Source: Treponema pedis
GTDB taxonomy: Bacteria > Spirochaetota > Spirochaetia > Treponematales > Treponemataceae
Length of the DNA stretch: 64,000 bases
Assembly: GCF_017161325.1 (NCBI RefSeq)
Contig: NZ_CP045670.1
Location: 372,001-436,000 of the forward strand
Reading direction: 5' to 3'
The notes below the pieces were generated by a model. That model did not search any database and was not told where the DNA came from. It worked only from the letters and a program-made list of their open reading frames with translations. Shown in pieces: positions 56,724 through 64,000 of this stretch. Position numbers and translations under genes: made by a program. The stretch's first letter is position 1; each line of letters opens with the position of its first letter.

Positions 56724-58410
56724 GTATTATGTTTCTCTCTTTTATGTTCAAAAGATACAGATATAAACCCATATATTGTCATCGGTTCGCTTTGGTTGTA
56801 ATAATATAATTGATTTTTCTCATACATTATTTCTATTATTTTTATACTTGCATAGAGTCAAGTGTTACTATAATAGCTTCTTATAGTAATAATTTGAATT
56901 AACTTGCGAATACATGCTATTTTTTTGTTGCTTGTTTTTAACAATAAAATTCCTATACCGAATCTATCATCTAATATGAATACCGGTGTCATAGCATTCA
57001 GATGTAAATAAGGAAGAAATAATTTTAAGTTATTTTGGAGTAATATAAGTAAGTGTTTGCAAAATTACCTAAACGGGTATGCAGTTTTTCAATTCTATGA
57101 ATTCCTTTAGCAGTTCGATCTGATATTCTGTATAAGAAGTAATATCTTCAATATCTGTATTATGTATATAAAATGAATTATTTATAGAATGGAGCTATCT
57201 ACATGCGGTGATCTGTTTTTGGTTACATATAAAATCCTCTATTTGTTATAATTCTTCCCATATAGCGAACAAGTGTAATACTTTTTGAATCCTTAAATAT
57301 TGATTATTTGTTATCGTTTCAAAATGTTGGCAAAAACAGTATGCAATAATTCAAGTGTTCTTTATGCAACCTTGAATATGTGTTTAGAAGATAGTATTTG
57401 TATCATTGAAAATAAATCATTTTTTATTTCCATATATATTAATAACTGATAGTATTGATTGTTTTATACTTTTGATTTATTTTCAATATAGTTTTATTGT
57501 TTATTATAAACTTAATTGATATATTGGATCGTTTTAAGTATACTATTATCTCTTGTGTCTTTATCCTATAGCTAAAGAATAAATTTAATAGGTGTATTAT
57601 TAAGATATTTATGAGATGGAATACAACCAAATTCAAAACAAGTAAATTTAGGAGAGTTTAAAGATAAAACAGTCTGTCAAAACTCATAAACAAGTATGAC
57701 ATCACGAGATAAAAAAAATTACTTTCATGTTATAATATTTTAACTAAATAAAACATTCGTATGAAGGCAAAGAAATGCACATAGGATGTCCTATATATAT
57801 AATAATACTTGCTTCCTAATAAAAACAACTGGCTGAAGACAATTACAAGATGTTTGATGAGGTAAAACAACAATTGAAAATCATCGATTGATGTCACTAT
57901 AAATTAAAACTTTTCAGTAAAAATAAAAAGCCGCGTGCTGCCCTTATTTGACGGTGTTTTGGACTCCATAGGCCATACCTCAACAGATGATGCGCCCGAT
58001 ATAAAAAAGGAGGCATTTACATTTTTGAAAATAAAAGTTCTATTCCCATAAGAAAAAGACAGAGTAGATACGGAATAAAATTATTTTAAAAATACAAGAA
58101 ATAAGAAAGAAAAAGCCGTCTCAGGGTTTACAAAGAGAATCTGTGCAATAATGACAAGAGTGCATCTTTTCGACAAAGCTCCAAGTATAGCGACAATCGG
58201 AATAATAATACGAAAATATCGTATGTTTTATTGAGCCGATATAAAAAATCGCAGGAAGCGCTCAAAAGCAGGTAAAAAAGCAGCACGGCGACAACGAAAA
58301 CCGTATAATTTAAGAGCTGAAAAAAAATAATCGAATTCGATATGAAGCATATAAGACCTACCAGGTTGTAAACTGCACTATGCGGAATTTACCAATACAC
58401 AAGAACGGCG

Positions 58411-58740
58411 ATGATGTATAATATATCAATCTTTTGTACATCTGTCAGTGTAAAGAAAACTCTAAATGAAACTACTCAAAGATTCGGCAAAGGTATAATC
58501 ATTGTCAATGACAACGGCAGCGAAAACATGTACAAGGCAAGACAACAGCTTTCTTCTGAAAGAATTGTTCAGTATTGGTATCGTCCGTATAAACCGAAAG
58601 ATAAGTCGCTTCTATAGCACTTCATCGGAATATTGCACAGCGAATATCTTGACGGCATTATGAACCGATGTCTGCCCCTGAACTCCAAAAATGGTAGACC
58701 GATGGTTTGTAAGGTATGAAACATATTCGTCTACATGGAG
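58411..58740 (+). pseudogene. remnant of an integrase-core (DDE) transposase
   Basis: The frame at 58411-58617 encodes IIIVNDNGSENM, then YWYRPYKPKDKSL, the DNGSE and RPY.PKD patterns of integrase-core transposases. After an in-frame stop it continues HFIGILHSEYLDGIMNR, the catalytic-Glu helix region. The N-terminal DNA-binding part and most of the catalytic core are lost or stop-ridden. It is a decayed insertion sequence inside the island; the exact family is unclear. Confidence 0.7.
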
Positions 58741-58856
58741 CATTAAAGTTCTTGACTCCAAAGCAATTTACGGATACATTTGACTCTGGTTAAACTTTCT
58801 GATATGTCCTACACGTTATGAGTACGGACAACAGTCTTTTATTTTAAACAAAAAAG

Positions 58857-58865
58857 TGGTATAAT
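58857..58865 (+). promoter_or_regulatory. extended -10 promoter upstream of the methyltransferase
   Basis: TGGTATAAT (58857-58865) is a complete extended -10 element in AT-rich DNA, with no good -35. A transcript from here would include the tetranucleotide tract in its leader. Confidence 0.55.
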
Positions 58866-58931
58866 AAAACATATAAAATCTATTTTAAAAAATGATACTA
58901 TGAGATTTTAATATGATAAATTATGAAAATT

Positions 58932-58963
58932 ATTGATTGATTGATTGATGGATTGATTGATGG
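58932..58963. repeat. tetranucleotide repeat tract (ATTG/ATGG)
   Basis: Eight ATKG units: four ATTG, one ATGG, two ATTG, one ATGG. It lies between the promoter and the methyltransferase start. An open frame can begin inside it and run in frame into the methyltransferase. Confidence 0.9.
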
Positions 58964-59094
58964 ATATTATAGATAAGACCGGTTTTAAGGTACTGAAGAT
59001 ATTGAAACTGTTATACTTAATAATTTTAATAAAGTATATGAATAATTTAGTTATAATATTGAGGACATTATTGAATACAAATGAGGATGAGAAA

Positions 59095-60111
59095 ATGTAT
59101 AAATCTATTGATTTATTTGCCGGCATCGGAGGAATAAGATTAGGATTCGATCAGGCTTTTAAGAATGATATTAAAACTGTTTTCATAAGTGAATGGGATG
59201 AAAAAGCGATGGAAACTTATAAAGCAAATTTTGGTGATAATATAGATGTTGTTGGAGACATTACTGAAATTGATGAAAAAGATATACCTAGTCATGATAT
59301 ATTATTGGCAGGATTCCCATGCCAGGCTTTTTCTCTCGCAGGGCATAAAAAAGGTTTTGAAGATGCGAGAGGTACATTATTTTTTGATGTTGCAAGAATT
59401 ATAAAATATCATAGACCGAAGGTTGTGTTTTGTGAGAATGTCAAAAATCTTGTTAATCACGATAGAGGGCGTACGTTTCAGATTATAAGAAATATTTTGG
59501 AGGAATTGAGTTATGCGGTGTTTTATCAGGTTTTGAACAGCAAAGATTTCGGAGTTCCGCAAAACAGAGAGAGGATATATATTGTAGCATTCAGGAATGA
59601 CATAGCACCTTCGGATTTTGTATTCCCGCAAAAAACAGATGACACAAAAGTTATAAAAGATATAGTTGAAGAAAATGAAGTGTCTTCAAAGTACTATTTA
59701 TCTACGGCTTACTTAACATCCTTAAAAAGGCACAAAGTGAGACATATTTCAAAGGGAAACGGTTTCGGATATGAAGTCAGAGAAGCAACTTCCGTGGCTG
59801 GAGCTATTGTGTGCGGCGGAATGGGAAGAGAGAGAAATCTTATCATTGATGAACGCTTGACGGATTTTACTCCGGTTACTCATATTAAAGGCGAGGTAAA
59901 TAGAGAATATATTCGTAAGATGACTCCGAGAGAATGGGCAAGACTTCAGGGGTTCCCTGATGAATTCAAGTTGCCGGTTGCAGATACGCACTTGTATAAA
60001 CAATTCGGAAATTCGGTAACGGTTCCCGTCATACGCGCAATTGCCGAACAGATCAAGCTGTATCTTGAAAAAGTAAATGCGGAAACTAAAAAAAAGAGAA
60101 TAATCATATAA
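59095..60111 (+). CDS. C5 cytosine DNA methyltransferase, HpaII-type system
   Basis: I start at ATG 59095, with GAGGA seven bases upstream and MYKSIDLFAGIGG; the frame is open back to 58957 but that extension looks non-coding. The 338-residue enzyme has the ordered motifs of C5 methyltransferases: DLFAGIGG (I), GFPCQAFS with the catalytic Cys (IV), ENVKNL (VI), QNRERIY (VIII), and QFGNSVTVPV (X). It is 27 bases ahead of a HpaII-like endonuclease, so the target is probably CCGG, methylated on a cytosine. It protects host DNA from the endonuclease. Confidence 0.93.
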   Translation: MYKSIDLFAGIGGIRLGFDQAFKNDIKTVFISEWDEKAMETYKANFGDNIDVVGDITEIDEKDIPSHDILLAGFPCQAFSLAGHKKGFEDARGTLFFDVARIIKYHRPKVVFCENVKNLVNHDRGRTFQIIRNILEELSYAVFYQVLNSKDFGVPQNRERIYIVAFRNDIAPSDFVFPQKTDDTKVIKDIVEENEVSSKYYLSTAYLTSLKRHKVRHISKGNGFGYEVREATSVAGAIVCGGMGRERNLIIDERLTDFTPVTHIKGEVNREYIRKMTPREWARLQGFPDEFKLPVADTHLYKQFGNSVTVPVIRAIAEQIKLYLEKVNAETKKKRIII

Positions 60112-60138
60112 ACAGATTGCTATTGTATGGAGGTAGTG

Positions 60139-61224
60139 ATGATTACGGGAAATAAAGGAGAATGGTCGGAAATATATGTTTTATTAAGGCTCCTGGCAGA
60201 CGGGAAGATATATGCGGCCGACAGTGAATTGAATAAACTGAAAGATGTGTACTTCCCTATCATTAAGATAATAAGAGAAGAGAACAAAGGTGAAATCAAG
60301 GAATACTCTACAGGAGAGATCGTAGCCATATACATTAACGGTTCAAAAGTAAAAGAATTACCTGCGACTGAGTTTGAAATGCAGTCCGAACTTCTGTTAA
60401 ATGAAATCAACTCTAAAATTTCAAAAGGGGCATTTTCTGTAGAAAAAACGCAGAATTTTATGGATAAAATTTTGTGTTATAAGCTGTCGGCACCCGCAAC
60501 GGACAAAAGCGATATTACAATAAAAATAATCGATATAAATACCGGTTACAGCCCTACAGTAGGGTTTTCCATAAAATCGGAATTGGGTTCTTCCCCTACT
60601 CTGTTAAATGCAGGGAAAACCACAAACTTTATTTATAAAATCATCCACGGTTATCCCGACTTGGTTCGAGAAGCAAACGAAATATATATCGTATCGGCGG
60701 GTAAAAATCACACGGATGTCAGAGGACGAATCAATAAAATCATTGACGAAAACGGGCAATTGAAATATTGGAAAATGAATAATCAGACTTTTAGGGATAA
60801 TTTGGTATTGATTGACAGCAATATGGACAAAATCATCGCCGAAACTCTTTTGTATTTCTATAGAGACGGGATAAGCAACTGCGATGAAATGGTTGAAAAA
60901 CTTGAACGGGAAAATCCTATGAACTATGGAAATGTCAATGCTTATAGGTATAAGTTCAAGAAGTTCCTGACTGCCGTAGCATTGGGAATGAAACCCGCTA
61001 CGGTTTGGGACGGTGTGGATGAAGCAACCGGAGGATATATTGTCGTAACGAAAGAAGGCTATGTTCTTGCATATCATATATACAACAGAAATTACTTTGA
61101 AGAATACTTATTGAAGAACACAAAATATGAAACGGCATCCACTTCAAGGCATGATTTTGGGGAAATATACAGCGAGAACGGGAAAGATTTTATTAACTTA
61201 AATTTGCAAGTGAGATTCAGATGA
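60139..61224 (+). CDS. HpaII-family type II restriction endonuclease
   Basis: I start at ATG 60139, with GGAGG at 60129-60133; the ATG at 60127 overlaps that site. The 361-residue protein begins MITGNKGEWSEIYVLLRLL and has the length and N-terminal pattern (KGEWSE.YV, DGK.YAAD) of the RE_HpaII family, which cleaves CCGG. Its place between a C5 methyltransferase and a Vsr nickase supports this. The catalytic residues were not assigned with confidence. It is coupled to the following gene by an ATGA overlap. Confidence 0.78.
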   Translation: MITGNKGEWSEIYVLLRLLADGKIYAADSELNKLKDVYFPIIKIIREENKGEIKEYSTGEIVAIYINGSKVKELPATEFEMQSELLLNEINSKISKGAFSVEKTQNFMDKILCYKLSAPATDKSDITIKIIDINTGYSPTVGFSIKSELGSSPTLLNAGKTTNFIYKIIHGYPDLVREANEIYIVSAGKNHTDVRGRINKIIDENGQLKYWKMNNQTFRDNLVLIDSNMDKIIAETLLYFYRDGISNCDEMVEKLERENPMNYGNVNAYRYKFKKFLTAVALGMKPATVWDGVDEATGGYIVVTKEGYVLAYHIYNRNYFEEYLLKNTKYETASTSRHDFGEIYSENGKDFINLNLQVRFR

Positions 61225-61667
61225 TGAAGAAAAATAAGCCCATGACAAGAAGTGAAAATATGGCGAGAGTTAAAAGTAAGAATACAAAGCTTGAAATTTT
61301 TTTTAGGAAACTTTTATGGCACAGGGGTTTTAGATATAGGGTTAATTATAAGAAATTACCTGGAAGTCCCGATATTTATATTCCTAAATACAAGGTTGCT
61401 ATATTTGTAAACGGGTGCTTTTGGCACATGCATGAAAATTGTAAATATTCATCTATCCCCAAGAATAATCACAATTTTTGGAAAAATAAACTTGAAGGAA
61501 ATGTCGAAAGAGATAAGCAAAACTACAGTCAACTTGAAAGGACAGGCATTAAAGTAATAGTTGTTTGGGGATGTGAAATTAAAAATATGATGAAAGACAG
61601 CTTGGTTTTAGAAAAAGAATTAGATTCAACACTCCAAAAGATTTTTTATAATTCTTTAAAGAAGTAA
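61221..61667 (+). CDS. vsr: very-short-patch repair endonuclease (Vsr)
   Basis: A 148-residue Vsr-type mismatch nickase. Motifs: MTRSENMARVKSKNTKLE, then GSPDIYIPKYKVAIFVNGCFWH with the active-site Asp and the Cys/His zinc cluster. It nicks T:G mismatches that arise when 5-methylcytosine deaminates in the methyltransferase site. Vsr genes accompany C5 methyltransferases, including the HpaII system. It is the last gene of the three-gene operon. Confidence 0.93.
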   Translation: MMKKNKPMTRSENMARVKSKNTKLEIFFRKLLWHRGFRYRVNYKKLPGSPDIYIPKYKVAIFVNGCFWHMHENCKYSSIPKNNHNFWKNKLEGNVERDKQNYSQLERTGIKVIVVWGCEIKNMMKDSLVLEKELDSTLQKIFYNSLKK

Positions 61668-62749
61668 AATAATGTTTAAATATGCAGCCTCCTATGAAAA
61701 ATATGTCGGAATTTAGATTTTTTTCTGGTAGTGGATTTATTTTACCGTAGATGAAAAGCAGTTATATTTCTTGTTATGTATTTGAAATCATGTAGTGATA
61801 GATAATTTAGGGAGTATTTTGAAAACAGAAGGTTTAGATGGAAAGACAAGCGGTATTAAAGTTTATGTAATAATTTTGTTTTTTATTAAGAAAGAATAAC
61901 ATGTTTTACTAATGGTTGTTCATATAAATATCTTAATATAATTATTAATTAAACAAATCAATTATATGCATTTATTTACGGATAATTTTATCCTAAATCA
62001 AATTAATAGTAAATATATAAAAAGGAATATTTTAAATAATTAAACAGGAATATTATAAGCTATATCGATTATATTGATATTTAAATGGAAATTATCGGTT
62101 CCAAGATAAATTCATAAGGCAAGTTCATGTTGTGAAGAGCATGAAAAGGTTTGTTTTTTCCCAGTGAAAATGAAGCGGTGAGCCGCTCAAATAATTTTTT
62201 TTAACAAACATATCTTAATTTCCGAAATGAACTCTGTGAAATAGTATACATTTGTCTCGGTTTCAAATACAATATACATTCAAATCAAAGATGTTCGTCA
62301 GCAGTATAAATTGCATTGTTGTTTTTTTACTCACTGATTCTATTTTTTTCAGTTTACACTGATGTTTCTCCTTCATCCGACTTCTGTTAAAGCAATCGTC
62401 TTGTCTGGCGGAACGAGTCGTGAACCGAAGCTTCGGCATTAGTTGACCGTATATGCTTCATTTTCTTTTAGTCTCGTGACGAAAACTATACTTTTTGCGG
62501 AATTTGGCAATATTTCGTAGTTATAGATGAAAACCTTATGTAAATTTAAAATCATGTCTAAACTATATTTATTGTTATTACAAATATATACGGAATAAGT
62601 GCTTTATTACTTTATGTTTGCAGTATACTTGTAAAAAATCGGATAAATAAGAGAAATATAGATAATAAGTTCGGTTTTAATAATAACAACATTTATTTTA
62701 TGATAATTATATGAAATAATATCAGAGTACATTTTTTATTGGAATAATG
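61668..62749. other. 1.1-kb AT-rich non-coding right part of the island
   Basis: I found no gene. There is a small hairpin followed by a T-rich run (GCGG and CCGC arms near 62173-62184), which may end the restriction operon transcript, and otherwise stop-rich AT-rich sequence. It ends at the right direct repeat. Confidence 0.6.
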
Positions 62750-62818
62750 CCGCTTCTTAACATATTTACAAAATAGCGATAAAAGTGTATAGTTGCTTTA
62801 ATGGCTGATACCACTTTT
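62750..62818 (+). repeat. 69-bp direct repeat, right copy (native hprK promoter and start)
   Basis: The partner of 56655-56723 at an offset of 6095 bp. This copy is continuous with the intact hprK gene, so it is the functional junction. Confidence 0.95.
62765..62793 (+). promoter_or_regulatory. hprK promoter, apparently giving a leaderless transcript
   Basis: TTTACA (62765-62770) and TATAGT (62788-62793) are spaced by 17 bp. The expected start point, about seven bases after the -10, coincides with the hprK ATG at 62801. No ribosome binding site precedes the ATG, which agrees with a leaderless messenger. Confidence 0.6.
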
Positions 62819-63790
62819 TCGGTGCTTAATCTTTTGGATTTGGACTTGCAAAAACATGATTCTCTTGAGCTTACCTGCGTATCAGGCCGGACCGGACTTT
62901 CAAACAAGATTGTTCTGCCCGATATAAATAGGCCGGGTCTTGCCCTTTCAGGTTTTTTCGATTCTTTTGCGAATGAAAGAGTTCAGCTTTTCGGACGCGG
63001 AGAAAATGCTTATCTTAAAACTTTAATTGAAAAGAAGGACCTTTCTACCATAGAACAGATGTTTTCAAAAAAGATTCCGTGTTGTATTTTTTCACACGGT
63101 TTAAATCCGCCTCAGGAATTTTTAGAAATAACTGATAGATATGAATGCCCTATTTTAAAATCGGAACTTTCGTCAAGCGAATTGGCTTTGCGCCTTTTGA
63201 GAGTTTTATCGAATACGTTCGCTCCTAAAATTTTGCTTCACGGCGTTTTAGTTGAAGTTTTCGGATTAGGTATTTTAATTACGGGAAGCTCAGGTGTAGG
63301 AAAAAGCGAAACGGCTCTTGAACTTGTAGAGCGCGGACATCGCCTTGTAGCGGATGATGTTGTAGAAATTTCCTGTATAAACGGAAACACTCTGGTGGGC
63401 AGAGGAGCCAACAAGGTTATCGGGCATCATATGGAAATACGCGGATTGGGTATTATAAATATACGGCAGCTTTACGGTATAGGAGCCGTTAGAGATGTAA
63501 AACAAATACAGCTTGTTGCAAAATTGGAAGAATGGAATGCGGAGAAAATTTACGATAGGCTTGGAACCTCAGGTCTTACAATGGATATTCTCGATGTTAA
63601 AATTCCTATGGTGGAAATTCCGGTTAAGCCGGGACGGAATGTTCCCATTATTTTGGAAACCGCTGCAAAAAACGAAAGGCTTAAAAGCATGGGGTATTTT
63701 TCGGCATTGGAATTCGGCAGAAACGTTTTGCGTTGGATTGAATCCGATTCGGCACGTTCGCCGTACTATACCGATGACGATACTTATTAA
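62801..63790 (+). CDS. hprK: HPr kinase/phosphorylase
   Basis: A 329-residue HprK. The C-terminal catalytic domain has the P-loop GSSGVGKSE (near residue 161), ADDVVEI and the family signature EIRGLGIIN. The N-terminal regulatory domain fills residues 1-135. It phosphorylates and dephosphorylates Ser46 of HPr, linking carbon state to regulation. ptsH follows 12 bases later. The ATG has no ribosome binding site but follows a promoter closely. Confidence 0.96.
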   Translation: MADTTFSVLNLLDLDLQKHDSLELTCVSGRTGLSNKIVLPDINRPGLALSGFFDSFANERVQLFGRGENAYLKTLIEKKDLSTIEQMFSKKIPCCIFSHGLNPPQEFLEITDRYECPILKSELSSSELALRLLRVLSNTFAPKILLHGVLVEVFGLGILITGSSGVGKSETALELVERGHRLVADDVVEISCINGNTLVGRGANKVIGHHMEIRGLGIINIRQLYGIGAVRDVKQIQLVAKLEEWNAEKIYDRLGTSGLTMDILDVKIPMVEIPVKPGRNVPIILETAAKNERLKSMGYFSALEFGRNVLRWIESDSARSPYYTDDDTY

Positions 63791-63802
63791 AAGGATATAT
63801 TT

Positions 63803-64000
63803 ATGATTTCAAAAACCGTTAAAGTTCAAAACAGAGCCGGCATACATGCCCGTCCTGCTTCGTTAATTGCACAAAAATCGAATGCCTTTGCTTCCGATAT
63901 TTTTTTGTGCCGCGATACAAGTAAAATTAATGCAAAATCCGTTATAGGTATAATTACAATGGCTGCAACTTACGGGACGGAGCTCACGCTTACTTGTGAA
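63803..64000 (+). CDS. ptsH: phosphocarrier protein HPr (3' end outside window)
   Basis: The first 66 residues are present: MISKTVKVQNRAGIHARPAS with the phospho-accepting His in IHARP, and KSVIGIITMAA with the regulatory Ser that HprK targets. AAAGGAT precedes the ATG. It is the natural substrate of the adjacent HprK. Confidence 0.93.
   Translation, partial: MISKTVKVQNRAGIHARPASLIAQKSNAFASDIFLCRDTSKINAKSVIGIITMAATYGTELTLTCE

Larger units (their letters stand above)
56724..59094. other. 2.4-kb AT-rich, largely non-coding part of the island
   Basis: No intact gene was found. It contains an inverted repeat (TTACTATAA 56865-56873 with TTATAGTAA 56881-56889), stop-ridden traces of coding sequence on both strands (for example a minus-strand stretch near 57030-57170 and a plus-strand stretch 57932-58051), transposase debris, a tetranucleotide tract and the methyltransferase promoter. 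The base composition and loss of frames look like decaying transferred DNA. Confidence 0.6.

Noticed and set aside
56573-56827. Minus-strand open frame similar to one at 62722-62907
   Set aside because: The similarity arises because both are antisense to the 69-bp direct repeats; there is no start signal or family.
58957-59094. 46-residue N-terminal extension of the methyltransferase
   Set aside because: It starts within the tetranucleotide tract, is unlike C5 methyltransferases and lacks a ribosome binding site; ATG 59095 has a good one. It is mentioned only as a possible phase-variation route.

Overview
The window looks like a chromosomal segment of a host-associated spirochete of the genus Treponema. 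The evidence is AT-rich DNA with strong GGAGG-type ribosome binding sites, many large secreted or lipid-anchored Ig-like proteins, an HPr kinase/HPr pair, and spirochete-style RecO, RuvC-RuvA and RecQ genes. I recognised this from gene content and protein style, not from a database match. No rRNA, tRNA or CRISPR array was seen. Both ends cut a gene: a DUF4340-like protein at the left and ptsH at the right.

Layout. 1-4.1 kb: a heterodimeric ABC exporter whose second half carries two frameshifts. 4.1-5.8 kb: a small carboxypeptidase-regulatory-like protein and a dihydroorotase-like amidohydrolase. 5.9-9.0 kb (minus): a muropeptide-salvage pair, a NamZ-type exo-muramidase and a beta-lactamase-fold lipoprotein resembling AmiE. 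9.3-15.4 kb: two divergent large surface proteins. 15.5-19.0 kb: a decayed sigma-54 activator fragment, then a minus-strand ABC-2 exporter operon headed by a truncated radical SAM/SPASM maturase, probably the remnant of a modified-peptide locus. 19.1-26.6 kb: a metal locus (feoA-feoA-feoB, two small membrane-anchored envelope proteins, a DUF4198-like protein, a Cys-rich FeoB-associated protein, a duplicated ZinT-like lipoprotein and a small exported protein). 26.7-28.4 kb: recQ. 28.8-40.2 kb: two giant Ig-repeat surface proteins separated by a highly structured repeat region. 40.3-44.1 kb (minus): recO with a HEAT-repeat protein and two unknown genes. 44.3-50.9 kb: 5'-nucleotidase lipoprotein, YibE/F, DUF4097-like protein, YggS, cyclodeaminase, ruvA and ruvC. 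51-54.9 kb: an Rpn-type nuclease and a frameshifted presequence-protease homologue. 55.1-64 kb: guaA, a 6.1-kb restriction-modification island, hprK and ptsH.

The most informative structure is the island between guaA and hprK. A HpaII-like restriction-modification set (C5 methyltransferase, HpaII-family endonuclease, Vsr nickase) lies with transposase debris between two 69-bp direct repeats (67/69 identical). The repeat is the hprK promoter plus its first codons, so the island appears to have inserted with a long target duplication. A tetranucleotide tract lies just upstream of the methyltransferase. Other notable signals are a possible pseudoknot at the ribosome binding site of the ZinT-like gene, a dispersed 47-48-bp palindromic repeat beside surface-protein genes, a composition change in the 3' end of the largest lipoprotein, and single-base homopolymer frameshifts in otherwise intact genes, which need read-level checking.
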